DNA of 36,686 bases, from assembly GCA_030688735.1 (NCBI GenBank), contig JAUYJC010000284.1, forward strand, positions 1 through 36,686, read 5' to 3'. Positions 7,399 to 17,740 of this stretch are shown in pieces. The position numbers were made by a program, and so were the translations under genes. Numbering within the stretch: position 1 is the first letter of the stretch; the number at the start of each line of letters is the position of its first letter. This DNA comes from Deltaproteobacteria bacterium. Its GTDB lineage: Bacteria; Desulfobacterota; Binatia; UBA9968. The notes under the pieces were generated by a model. The model was not told where the DNA came from. It saw nothing but the letters and a program-made list of their open reading frames with translations, and did no database searches.

Positions 7399-8418
7399 CT
7401 AGGCGCCGAAATATTCGGTGAAGCGCTTCTTGATTTCGGCGTTGCGCTTTTCCAGCTCGTCGGCGTCGGCCGGTAGCAATTTTAAGTCATTGAGCTTGGG
7501 CTTATCCTTAGGATAGGTGACCTGGGGATGGCCGGTGTAGAGCCCTTCTTTGTCGGCCAAAAGTTGCTGGGTCTCCTTCGAGAAGATAAAGTCGGCGAAG
7601 AGTTTGGCCGCGTTGGGATGGGGTGCGTCTTTGGCGATGGCCACCGGCGAGACGATCAGCGGCACCCCTTCTTTGGGATAGACGATCGTGATCGGATTGC
7701 CCTGCTTCTGCGTCTTGTAATAGAAATATTCGGCCCCGTTGACGCCCACGGGACGCTCGCCCGAAGCGACCACTCCGGCGGGATCGTTGGCCGATTGCAC
7801 GATGTGCAGCTTGTTTTTGGCCAGATCGCGGAAGTAATCCCAGCCGTAGACATTTACCAGCGCGAGGACGTGGGTCATGATGATCCCGCTATAGCCGGGA
7901 TGCGCCGTGACCTCCTTGCCGCTCCATTTAGGATTCAAAAGGTCTTTCCAAGTTTTTGGCGCATCCTTTTCTGCCACAACCTTTGGATTATAAGCGATCA
8001 CCGAGAGCGTGGCGCGCATGCCGTAGTACAAACCACTTTTGTCTTTGAAACCTGCGGGAAAAACTTCGACTCCCCTGGGCGCATACTTCAGGAGCATTCC
8101 TTTGTCTTTAAGCAGTTCGAAATGGCCGGCGTCCGAGGTGTGTATGAGATCGGCATTTTTGATCCCGGCGGAGGCTTCCTGCATCACGCGTTGCAAGACT
8201 CTTTGCGAGCCGGTGCGGTGCACTTCGACGTCGATTCCCGTATACTTGGTCTTGAAGGCATGGGCAATTGCCGTCGAGGAGGGAAGCGCCAACGAGGTAT
8301 ACCAAACCACCGATCCCTCTTTTCGCGCCGCCTGAAACTGGGCGGCGTCCTGGGCCAGCACAACCGAGTAGCCAGCGAACGATAGGGCAAACAGTAAGAA
8401 TCCAAATATCTTTTTCAT
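7399..8418 (-). CDS. Extracellular solute-binding protein, ferric type
   Basis: A 339-residue periplasmic binding protein. Residues 1-22 form a Sec signal peptide ending VVLAQ. The mature part has the type-2 periplasmic binding fold of the FbpA/AfuA group (VVWYTSLAL at the start, YNPKVV and TWKDLLNPKW hinge segments, late SKETQQLLADKEG). It captures the solute for the downstream permease and ATPase. A strong AGGAGG ribosome site lies 8 bases before the ATG at 8418. The paired tyrosines typical of iron coordination in true FbpA are not clear to me, so the ligand is uncertain: iron, an iron chelate or a small organic acid. Confidence 0.9.
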   Translation of the reverse strand: MKKIFGFLLFALSFAGYSVVLAQDAAQFQAARKEGSVVWYTSLALPSSTAIAHAFKTKYTGIDVEVHRTGSQRVLQRVMQEASAGIKNADLIHTSDAGHFELLKDKGMLLKYAPRGVEVFPAGFKDKSGLYYGMRATLSVIAYNPKVVAEKDAPKTWKDLLNPKWSGKEVTAHPGYSGIIMTHVLALVNVYGWDYFRDLAKNKLHIVQSANDPAGVVASGERPVGVNGAEYFYYKTQKQGNPITIVYPKEGVPLIVSPVAIAKDAPHPNAAKLFADFIFSKETQQLLADKEGLYTGHPQVTYPKDKPKLNDLKLLPADADELEKRNAEIKKRFTEYFGA

Positions 8419-8530
8419 CTCTTGTGCCTCCTAATGAGTTTATTTAAGGCTGGGGTCCGCCTGTGCCATCTATGGCCATTTTATTGGTTTGAATCAAGCC
8501 CGCCGGACATAATACCGGCCTACCACGGAA

Positions 8531-9901
8531 TCACGGGCTCAAGAGATCGGTCAACGCCGATATTGCCGAAACCTGTTCCAAGCGCCGTGCGGTCGCCATT
8601 ATCTGCTCGATTTTCTCCGCCGACAACGCCAGGCCCGCGTTGGCGCGGAACTTCTTTTCGATCTCCTCTGGCGGCAACGGGTCTTCCTGCCCGCCGCGCG
8701 GATGGGGCTGATTCTCTTCCAAAACTGTTCCATCGTCCACAGTGATTTTCACATGGCCCGAGAAATGACGCGGATAATCGATGGTCGGATCGAGCGCGTA
8801 GCGAACCTTACGCGCCAGAGCCAGGACAATGGGATCGCGGATCGCCTCTTCGGTGAATTCGTCCAGCCCCGCCCTGCCATGAACGAGCATCACCGCGATA
8901 CTGTATGGGAGACTAAATTTGGCTCCGTAGGAACTCACCGGCCGCTGCTTGTCGGCGAGGGGTTCCCAGAGCCGATGCACCGGGCCCTCGGCGGTCCGGC
9001 AAACGACTTCGGCGATTTTCTCCGGCGCCGGTGAGAATTTCTGTTTCAACTTCAAGGCGCAGTCCATATAGGGATGCGAGATCGACCCGCAGGGGTAGGA
9101 TTTGAAAGCGAGCCGCGGAATCTCCCACTGCTTTCCCAACTCAGTCAGTTTTTCGAAGCGATAGTCATTCTGGCCGCCGAACGCATGAAAAAAACCATGG
9201 GTCCCTTCGAAGACTTTACCAGGCCCGCGAAAGCCTTCGCGCGCGAGCAGGGTCGCGATCACGCCGCCGTGGGCCGACCAGCCGGGATGGAGCCGCTTGG
9301 TCCAGGTGCCGTCGGCGAGATATTCGATGATGCCCGAGCTCTGGCTGCCACACAGGCCGAAGGCGTCGCTCCATTGGGCGGCCGTTAAGCCATATAGCTT
9401 GCCCGCTGCCGCCGCCGCGCCGAATGTCGAGCAGATCGCCGTCGGGTGAAATCCCCGCGCATGAAACTTGCCGGGCGCCACCAGGCCTACCTTACACAAT
9501 ACCTCCGTCGCCGCGATGGCGGATTCCAGAACGGCTGCGCCACTGGCCCCCAACTCCTCGCCCACCGCCAACGCCGTCATCCAGGCGCAGGAACCGGTGT
9601 GTACGACCGCTTCTTCCAAAGTGTCGTCGTAATCCAGGCCGTGGGCCAGGGTGCCGTTGGCAATCACCGCGTTGGCGGCCGCGACTTTGATCGGCGAACC
9701 GATGACGCGACTTGCGGCGGTGCCGCCGAGTCGCTGCGCCACTCGTGTGACCATGGCGCCGAAATCCATCGTGGACGAGGCCAGCGCCACGCCCAGCGTA
9801 TCGAGAAAAACCAATTTGGCTTTATCGATCACCGGCGCCGGAACCTCGGCCAGCCTTAGCCCGCTAACAAAACGCCCTATCGCTTGCGAGTACGGCTCCA
9901 C
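8531..9901 (-). CDS. MmgE/PrpD family protein (second copy)
   Basis: A 456-residue member of the MmgE/PrpD family, which includes 2-methylcitrate dehydratase and cis-aconitate decarboxylase. Diagnostic segments are present: LDTLGVALASS near the N-terminus, ANAVIANGTLAHGLDYDDT, HPGWSAHGG and FKSYPCGSISHP. The fold acts on tricarboxylates or related hydroxy acids without a metal cluster. The start is a GTG at 9901 with GGGAG 7 bases upstream, overlapping the 3' end of the first MmgE/PrpD gene by 25 bases, so translation is coupled. Two divergent copies in a row before an ABC importer suggest the imported solute, or its breakdown product, is a carboxylic acid. Confidence 0.88.
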   Translation of the reverse strand: MEPYSQAIGRFVSGLRLAEVPAPVIDKAKLVFLDTLGVALASSTMDFGAMVTRVAQRLGGTAASRVIGSPIKVAAANAVIANGTLAHGLDYDDTLEEAVVHTGSCAWMTALAVGEELGASGAAVLESAIAATEVLCKVGLVAPGKFHARGFHPTAICSTFGAAAAAGKLYGLTAAQWSDAFGLCGSQSSGIIEYLADGTWTKRLHPGWSAHGGVIATLLAREGFRGPGKVFEGTHGFFHAFGGQNDYRFEKLTELGKQWEIPRLAFKSYPCGSISHPYMDCALKLKQKFSPAPEKIAEVVCRTAEGPVHRLWEPLADKQRPVSSYGAKFSLPYSIAVMLVHGRAGLDEFTEEAIRDPIVLALARKVRYALDPTIDYPRHFSGHVKITVDDGTVLEENQPHPRGGQEDPLPPEEIEKKFRANAGLALSAEKIEQIMATARRLEQVSAISALTDLLSP

Positions 9902-11325
9902 TTTTTGCTCCCCGCTTGCGCGCTCTTTTTTTCGCTCTTCGGTATGCCGCCGCTAAGCGCCCTGAGCAGCGGGCTGAGACTTCGCAGTTGTTCCATCCTT
10001 GCCACTAGTTGAATCACGTCGGCGGCGCTCTGGCGCGGCAGCACCAGGTCGGCGCAGTCGCGAAATTTGTCCCCTAGCTCGGCCCAACTCATGGGCTTTT
10101 CGGGATGGCCGCGCGCTACGTCGTAGCGACCCTCGATCATGCTGCCGTTTTTGAGCTTGATGCGCACGCGCGCGCGCACTTTATCATAGCCGAGCGCTTC
10201 CATCTCGTCGTCGACGTAGAGCGTCACCCGCTTCATCATCTCGACCACGCGCTTGTCGCGCACCTTGCGGTCCTGGAACTGGGCGATGCCCGCTTTACGT
10301 TCCAAGACGGCAATGGCCATGCAGAACGGTATGCTAAATTTCCCCTCCAGCGCCGTCTTCGGCATCGGATAGATCAGCGCATTGGGAACGTTGGAATTGG
10401 TGCCGACGTCGATATGCTCGATATCCCCGGCGTGAAGATCGTGCTCTTTGACCAGATCGAGGATCAGGTCCTGCGCCGGATGCGACAGCGAGCCCGATGG
10501 ATATGGCTTGATCGAGATGCCCGGCTCCTTCATGAAGTAGCTGCCGCCGAGCTTGCCGGCGATTTTGCTTTCATCGTAGCCGCCCGCCATGGCGTTATAG
10601 AATCCCCGGCGCGCCTCCAGAATGTTCGTCGCCGAGCTGAATCCCGCCCGGGCCAAAAGCGCCGCTGTAACCCCATTCTCCGCCGCGCGTCCCGCGTGCA
10701 GCGGCTTGGTCATGGTGCCGAAATTTTCCCGCAGGCCGGAGGACATGCTCGCGGCGATGCCCAGCGTGCGAATCAGTTGCTCTTCCTTGAGCTTTAGGAT
10801 TTTACCCACCGCCATCGCCGCGCCCAGTCCGCCGATCGTCGCCGTCGAATGGAAGCCGGATTGATAGTGGTGCGGGTTGATTGCGTCCGCGATCCGGCAT
10901 TCGACCTCGACACCCAAATTGTAGGCCAACACAAAATCCTCGCCGCTGATTTTCGCTTTCTCGCCGACGGCCAATACCGCCGCGAGCACCGGCGTCGTCG
11001 GATGCGTCAACAGGCCGTAGACCGCCTCCTTTGAAGTCGAAAGCTGTGTGTCGTCGTAATCCATCGCATGGCCGGCTACGCCGTTGGCCAACGCTGCCTT
11101 GGGCGTCGGCGCCGATAGCTTGGTTCCAAGTACCGTCGCCTCGCCCTTCCCCGCCATCTGCCGAATATGCGCCTGCACGATACGCGAGCATTCATCCGTA
11201 GAACCCGCCAGGGCCACGCCGAATCCGTCAAGGATAAATCCCCGCGCCAATTGAACGACGTCCTCGGGAATATCCCGGTAACGCGACTTGAAAACAAAGT
11301 TGGCAACTTCTTGTGTTAGTCCCAT
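9877..11325 (-). CDS. MmgE/PrpD family protein (first copy)
   Basis: A 482-residue MmgE/PrpD protein, clearly paralogous in layout to the next gene: LDGFGVALAGS, then ANGVAGHAMDYDDTQ, LHAGRAAENG, and IKPYPSGSLSHP. The usual catalytic lid and large helical domain are both present at full length. The C-terminal 25 or so residues (KSEKKSAQAGSKK) are basic and low-complexity, an extension not shared with the second copy. A GGAGG ribosome site precedes the ATG at 11325. It is probably the first gene of the operon that ends with the SGNH hydrolase, as about 500 non-coding bases lie upstream. Confidence 0.88.
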   Translation of the reverse strand: MGLTQEVANFVFKSRYRDIPEDVVQLARGFILDGFGVALAGSTDECSRIVQAHIRQMAGKGEATVLGTKLSAPTPKAALANGVAGHAMDYDDTQLSTSKEAVYGLLTHPTTPVLAAVLAVGEKAKISGEDFVLAYNLGVEVECRIADAINPHHYQSGFHSTATIGGLGAAMAVGKILKLKEEQLIRTLGIAASMSSGLRENFGTMTKPLHAGRAAENGVTAALLARAGFSSATNILEARRGFYNAMAGGYDESKIAGKLGGSYFMKEPGISIKPYPSGSLSHPAQDLILDLVKEHDLHAGDIEHIDVGTNSNVPNALIYPMPKTALEGKFSIPFCMAIAVLERKAGIAQFQDRKVRDKRVVEMMKRVTLYVDDEMEALGYDKVRARVRIKLKNGSMIEGRYDVARGHPEKPMSWAELGDKFRDCADLVLPRQSAADVIQLVARMEQLRSLSPLLRALSGGIPKSEKKSAQAGSKKWSRTRKR

Positions 11326-11825
11326 CTTTCCCCCTCCGTCAATCGTTAACAGTCGTCGGCATCATACTACGCCCGCCGAAAAATGCACGTGGTACGTGCC
11401 GGGATTGTAGCCTGGGTGGAGTCATTACCTCGCACGGTCTGGTACAGCAGCAAACAGGCCACCCCTGCTACGCGCGGCGTCCCGGTCGTTCGATCCTATC
11501 CTTAGGCGCGCGCCGGCGCAGCGATTCGATTTATTCCAAACGATCTGACGAGCCGAAAACCGGTTGCCGACGCTACCAAGGGAGCCGCTCGGTCTGAGTT
11601 TGAGCGAGCGCCTCGCCGGGGAACAAACGACGCGCATCGGACCGCTGCGCCGCCCAAGCCAGCCGAAGCAAAACCACGATTTTCATCAAACAGAAAGGGG
11701 ATTGACAACTCGCCTGGCCGGCGACATAGCTCGGGCTGGAAAAAAAGGTGGTTTAAATTTCCTATACCCGCAGCTTTGGTTGTGGCTCCGCCGCTGGGTC
11801 TCTGTGGTAAAAGAAATTCTAGATC
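11326..11825. other. 500-base gap without a supported gene
   Basis: Between the MmgE/PrpD gene and the tgt fusion gene I see only short frames with no family resemblance on either strand. It presumably holds the promoter of the MmgE/transporter operon and the end of the tgt transcript. No clear terminator or promoter could be picked out by eye. Confidence 0.5.
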
Positions 11826-14255
<2,430 letters not shown>

Positions 14256-14373
14256 ATGGCTCGTCTAAAGCCGAGAACTATTCGCCTTATCGGGCGACTT
14301 CACGCATGGTTGTGGAAGCTAACCGGCGAAAAATTAGGAAATGCGTTCGGAAGAGCTCCCTTCATGATGGAAA
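14256..14373 (+). pseudogene. 5' fragment of a deazaflavin (F420)-dependent nitroreductase-like gene
   Basis: From the ATG at 14256 (GGAG 6 bases upstream) about 38 residues match the N-terminus of DUF385/Ddn-type F420-dependent oxidoreductases (IRLIGRLHAWLWKLTG, then FGRAPFMM). After that the family pattern (TTTGRKSG) is lost and the frame runs into unrelated sequence. The rest of the roughly 130-residue protein is absent, so this is a truncated remnant, probably broken by the IS91-type material that follows. Confidence 0.55.
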
Positions 14374-14427
14374 CGGGGTCCGACATAACAATCACTACAA
14401 TCTTGACACCAACGGGAGGGGAAAGGG

Positions 14428-14550
14428 GGCTTTTCTTTAACCCGCACCGGCATCGATCTTTCCCGCTGCCCTTCTTGCAAACACGGATCCATGATCGTCC
14501 TCGCTGAGCTGCCACCGCGGTCAGCCTCACCCCGACGGGATTCCTCATGA
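14428..14550 (+). pseudogene. C-terminal remnant of an IS91-family transposase
   Basis: In the frame ending at the TGA 14548-14550 the translation reads LTRTGIDLSRCPSCKHG, then MIVLAELPP and a final RRDSS. This is the usual tail of IS91-type Y2 transposases (a CPxC zinc pair, a short hydrophobic strand and a terminal DSS). Everything upstream, including the HUH and tyrosine motifs, is missing. It marks past insertion at the left edge of the accessory island. Confidence 0.55.
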
Positions 14551-14604
14551 GAAAGACTTTTTCCTTCTTAAGCCCGTTTAACTCTCACCCTGCCCGCTTC
14601 GCAC

Positions 14605-14655
14605 GGGTGTGCCTGCCGTATCGGCACAGGCAGGCGCCCTGGCAGGCGGGTCTGA
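14605..14655. repeat. Palindromic GCCTGCCG repeat
   Basis: The segment carries TGCCTGCCGTATCGGCA followed by CAGGCAGGC and a further GGCAGGCGGG, forming overlapping hairpins. A close relative lies at about 17611-17637 inside the second copy of the long direct repeat. It looks like a REP-type palindrome scattered in this genome. Confidence 0.5.
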
Positions 14656-14787
14656 CGGCGCGAAGAAGTCGATGCGAAACCCCGTTGGACTACCGCAATC
14701 ACAGAAAACCTATCGGTGCCGAGATCAACCTTCACCCGTTTGTCGATCTATCGCTAACAAAGCGCCGCACTCCGCGCCGCTGCTCCA

Positions 14788-14927
14788 CTTTACAATCCGC
14801 ATAGCCGCAACGTCCGTGTGGCTCCGCGGTTTAGTCCAACACGTTTTATCTCCTCTGTTGCCAATTCAGTGGTTCCTCTGGAGCTTGATTGCCGCCAAGC
14901 TTTGCGGGATAAAACGCTATACGTTAG
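14788..14927. repeat. Long direct repeat, copy 1 (contains attC-like site A)
   Basis: About 140 bases, starting TTTACAATCCGCATAGCCG and ending CGCTATACGTTAG, recur at 17558-17723 with high identity. The second copy carries an extra palindrome of about 27 bases. Such repeated units between small plus-strand genes fit homologous attC sites of one cassette array. Confidence 0.75.
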
Positions 14928-14929
14928 CT
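14834..14929 (+). other. attC-like recombination site A
   Basis: R'' box GTCCAAC (14834-14840, fits RYYYAAC) and R' box GTTAGCT (14923-14929) bracket an arm pair CGTTTTATC (14842-14850) and GATAAAACG (14908-14916), with a short unpaired left spacer and CTATAC on the right. The following gene starts 34 bases downstream. The R' box deviates from GTTRRRY at one position. The architecture fits, but it must be confirmed by a covariance model. Confidence 0.5.
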
Positions 14930-14959
14930 TGCACTAGGAGCAAGAGAATTGGGAAAGTT

Positions 14960-16219
14960 GTGAACACCACTCCTATCGAAAAAATTCTTAATTGCGTTGT
15001 TGCGGGTTACATTGTGGTTCTCGGGAGTATCATCATGGGTTGCGCAACGACGTCTTTGTCCACCCAGAATAGGATTCCAGTCGCAACCGAACAGGGCAAG
15101 GCCGCGCAACCTATTCTTTATCTCGATGTGGAGGGAGACAAATTCGTCTTCAGGGGCGTTTATGTTGATGGAACCCGGGTGACACTGCGGATTGCGACCT
15201 ACGAACCGTTGCCGATGATGCCAATGTGGTCACCCGATGGGAAGTGGTTCACGTACATAACAGGAGACCGGACCAGCGGAAGAGTCAATCTGGAACTCGG
15301 CGATTTAAGAGGTGGCATCAAAACCATTTTCACATTGGAGAACGCAAGTGTATTTACACAGCCAATCTGGTCCCCGGACGGGCGAAAGATTGCGGTGGGC
15401 CTGTTTGAACAACCAAATTCTGTCCTGTCCGTTATAGTTGCCGACCTAGAAGACGAAAAAATGCGGTCACGTTACGAGCTTCCGTTGAAGGTCGAAGACC
15501 GGAGCCCTGCACCCCAGGTCAGACCAAGTTTTCGATGGTCGCCCGACGGACAAAAGATTCTTATAGCAGTGGGAGCCGGTGCCTTCGTTATCGATCCCCT
15601 AAAACGGGTCGTAGATACCTTGGTGAACGCACCTATCCTGGCGGAATGGGTGCCAGATAGCGCTGGAGTTTATTTTTTTGAGGTCTTGGACCGTTCTGCC
15701 CCAAAGGATAAAGGCGTGGTCATGGCGCAAGATCAGGACAACTTGGGAAACTTCTACTTCAAGCCGTTAGGCCCGTCAAAGCCAATTAAACTAATGGACA
15801 AGGAACAAATCAAAACACTTAGATTGGCCAATCTTGGGGCGTTGTTTTATGGAAATATGACTTTGTCACCTACGGGTTCCAAGCTTGCCTTGTGGGGTAG
15901 TGACGACGCCTCTAAAAAAATTAGTAGTGTTATTTATGTTTATGATCTCACAGGAGGACAGAAGCTTGCGTTTGATAAGCCTTTCAAGACCTTCACAACT
16001 GACGAGGGGATTGTCACAGTTGAATGGGGACCGGATGAAACCAGTCTTGCTGCTGTGACGATGACCAACGACGCCATCATCCGTATAAAACTCTTGGATG
16101 TCCGGACCGGGACATGGAAGACTATGGCAAGAGTAGCCGACGGTGTTAGCGCAGACGGGATGCAGGTCATCATGATGATTTATTCGGTCGGCCCTAAGGT
16201 TCTGAGTTGGACGCAGTAA
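14960..16219 (+). CDS. TolB-like beta-propeller lipoprotein (cassette gene 1)
   Basis: About 419 residues from the GTG at 14960, which has GGGA just upstream and lies shortly after attC-like site A. The N-terminus has a membrane-spanning signal ending in a lipobox (GSIIMGC), so the protein is probably an exported lipoprotein. The rest contains repeated WSPDG motifs (MWSPDGKWF, IWSPDGRKIAVG, RWSPDGQKIL) of PD40/WD40-like propeller blades as in TolB. It may bind other envelope proteins; no enzyme motif is seen. Reading further upstream to 14609 is possible but would cross the repeat and lose the signal peptide. The gene ends 25 bases before attC-like site B, the normal layout of an integron cassette. 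Confidence 0.78.
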   Translation: MNTTPIEKILNCVVAGYIVVLGSIIMGCATTSLSTQNRIPVATEQGKAAQPILYLDVEGDKFVFRGVYVDGTRVTLRIATYEPLPMMPMWSPDGKWFTYITGDRTSGRVNLELGDLRGGIKTIFTLENASVFTQPIWSPDGRKIAVGLFEQPNSVLSVIVADLEDEKMRSRYELPLKVEDRSPAPQVRPSFRWSPDGQKILIAVGAGAFVIDPLKRVVDTLVNAPILAEWVPDSAGVYFFEVLDRSAPKDKGVVMAQDQDNLGNFYFKPLGPSKPIKLMDKEQIKTLRLANLGALFYGNMTLSPTGSKLALWGSDDASKKISSVIYVYDLTGGQKLAFDKPFKTFTTDEGIVTVEWGPDETSLAAVTMTNDAIIRIKLLDVRTGTWKTMARVADGVSADGMQVIMMIYSVGPKVLSWTQ

Positions 16220-16243
16220 GCTGCTTATAGAGATGTTTGCTTA

Positions 16244-16296
16244 AGCTAACCATTCGCTTCAGACCGATCGCTAATAGCGATGGCTGAGCGTTGGAT
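16244..16296 (+). other. attC-like recombination site B (best example)
   Basis: R'' AGCTAAC (16244-16250) and R' GTTGGAT (16290-16296, a full GTTRRRY match). The left arm CGCT-t-CAG-a-CC-g-ATCGC and the right arm GCGAT-GG-CTG-AGCG pair fully, leaving three unpaired bases (16259, 16263, 16266) all on the left arm, around a TAATA loop. Unpaired bases on one strand are the hallmark that orients attC hairpins. The CTAACCATTCG opening also resembles that of well-known resistance-cassette attC sites. Confidence 0.7.
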
Positions 16297-16331
16297 TAGG
16301 CTGCCGACACTGTAAGGAAAGGAGCACTCGT

Positions 16332-16973
16332 ATGATGCGAAGATATCTGCTGCTCTTTCTAATGCCTGTGTTCGCCGTAGTGACTATTGGTGCGACTATT
16401 TACAAATGGGTAGACGAAAAAGGTGTTGTTAACTTCTCGGAAGTACCTCCGCTTGGGAAGAAGACCGAGAAAATCGATATGCCCACTCCGCAAAGGCTCC
16501 AGAAATCTGGAGAAGAACAGCGGCTGAGACAGCAACCGCAGGAAGTACTCGAAAGTTCTAACCCTCTTCCAGAAACCGTATCTTCAAGATATCTCGTTGG
16601 GAAAGGGGTAATGTTCCAACACCATTTCCCTAACCGCGATAAACCCCCTTTTTTGACCAGCCAAGCTATTTTCCTGGTTGGGAGAGACATCCTTCCTCAG
16701 GGAGCAGATTTGGAGGCTCACTTTGAAAACCCGCAGAGCTCACAAGGTCCCTTTGTTGTGGGGAAAGAGATAACAGCCGGTCAAGATATTGTCATTATTT
16801 CGCCGGAATCTTCTGGCTATAAGTGTAGAAACTATGAGGTCGTCGTCTACGTTTATGGTGACTCAACAAAGGCTAAGCTGCTGGATGTTCACAGGCAATT
16901 GAACCAAAATCTTGTTGACATCGACAAGGCTACAGACGTAAAGCATGTGCTACAAGGACGCTACTGCCCTTAA
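16332..16973 (+). CDS. DUF4124-domain exported protein (cassette gene 2)
   Basis: A 213-residue protein with an N-terminal hydrophobic signal (LLLFLMPVFAVV) followed by the DUF4124 motif IYKWVDEKGVVNFSE at about residues 22-37, a small beta domain found at the start of many periplasmic proteins. The remainder is hydrophilic with a late Cys pair and has no family I recognise. GGAAAGGAG lies just before the ATG. It begins 36 bases after attC-like site B and is on the plus strand like all cassette genes. Codon use is markedly less GC-rich than in the core genes. Confidence 0.72.
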   Translation: MMRRYLLLFLMPVFAVVTIGATIYKWVDEKGVVNFSEVPPLGKKTEKIDMPTPQRLQKSGEEQRLRQQPQEVLESSNPLPETVSSRYLVGKGVMFQHHFPNRDKPPFLTSQAIFLVGRDILPQGADLEAHFENPQSSQGPFVVGKEITAGQDIVIISPESSGYKCRNYEVVVYVYGDSTKAKLLDVHRQLNQNLVDIDKATDVKHVLQGRYCP

Positions 16974-17030
16974 AGTAAATCCGAATCCCTTTCCTCAAAG
17001 GGATAGGGGACAAAGGGATACGAAGGGATA

Positions 17031-17531
17031 GGGGACGTTGTTGACTAGCTGGACAAAGTCCAATATGGGATCATCAACAGAATCGGAGACGGTAGGCGAG
17101 CAACATCAAGCAAGGCTCGATAGTGCAGGGATGTTCCACCACGTGATGATCCGAGGGATCGACGGGCGGCGCATCGTTGATGACGAACAGGATCGAAGCT
17201 ATTTTGTGCGCCAGTTGGGCGAACTGGCCGTGGCTGCGTGTGCTTACGCATGCTGAGGCGCGGATGCACGCCACCTCGCCACAGGCGGACAAAGCGGACG
17301 AGTCGAGCGAGTTATCGCGGAGGCGTGCAAGAAAAGCGGCGCATCTCTGCCGGAACTCAGAAGCGGGAGCCGACGTGGGAAACTGCACACGATAAGAGCG
17401 GCATTGGTGTGCAAGCTGCCGGAAGATTTTGGCGTAGCGATCGCCGAGGTGGCGCGCCAACTCAGAATATCGACTTCTGGGGTTTCGAAGATATTGACCA
17501 GAAGTTTGTCCAGCTAGTCAACAACGTCCCC
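17031..17531 (+). mobile_element. Decayed REP-associated transposon with 27-bp inverted ends
   Basis: The ends at 17031-17057 and 17505-17531 are exact reverse complements over 27 bases (GGGGACGTTGTTGACTAG... outward). Between them lies a broken REP-associated tyrosine transposase. Direct copies of AGGGATAGGGGAC lie at the left border, and CCCCTTTTAC units at the right. The element sits between the DUF4124 gene and attC-like site C. Confidence 0.75.
17065..17519 (+). pseudogene. REP-associated tyrosine transposase (RAYT), internally deleted and frameshifted
   Basis: The N-terminal part in one frame reads ARLDSAGMFHHVMIRGIDG and DDEQDRSYFVRQLGEL, the start of Y1/IS200-like RAYT proteins with the HxH-type region nearby. 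It goes out of frame near 17250. From about 17302 another frame gives the usual C-terminus (RVIAEACKKSGAS, then VARQLRISTSGVSKIL) ending at the TAG 17517-17519. The middle, including the catalytic tyrosine region, is missing, so the gene is dead. Confidence 0.75.
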
Positions 17532-17557
17532 TTTTACGTCCCCCTTTTACGTCCCCT

Positions 17558-17723
17558 TTTACAATCCGCATAGCCGCAACGTCCGTGCGGCTTCGCGGGT
17601 TCATCCAACCTGTCTGCCGTGCTCGGCACAGGCAGGCACGTTTTATCCCCTCTGTCGCCAATTCAGTGGTTCCCTGGAGCTTGGTTGCTGCCAAGCTTTG
17701 AGGGATAAACCGCTATACGTTAG
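17558..17723. repeat. Long direct repeat, copy 2 (contains attC-like site C)
   Basis: Second copy of the repeat at 14788-14927. It matches closely except for an extra palindromic stretch (about 17610-17636, TGCCGTGCTCGGCA core) placed exactly between the CCAAC and ACGTTTTATC parts. That indicates the palindrome was inserted later as a unit. Confidence 0.75.
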
Positions 17724-17725
17724 GG
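17603..17725 (+). other. attC-like recombination site C, enlarged by a palindrome
   Basis: R'' ATCCAAC (17603-17609) and R' GTTAGGG (17719-17725). Arms are CGTTTTATC and GGGATAAACCG as in site A, but with an intervening palindrome. The next gene starts 15 bases after R', the typical distance in cassette arrays. Confidence 0.5.
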
Positions 17726-17740
17726 TAAATACCGTCGCAA

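Noticed and set aside
17074-17460. A 128-residue minus-strand frame over the transposase remnant
   Set aside because: It is arginine- and serine-rich without motifs, and the plus-strand RAYT fragments account for the sequence.
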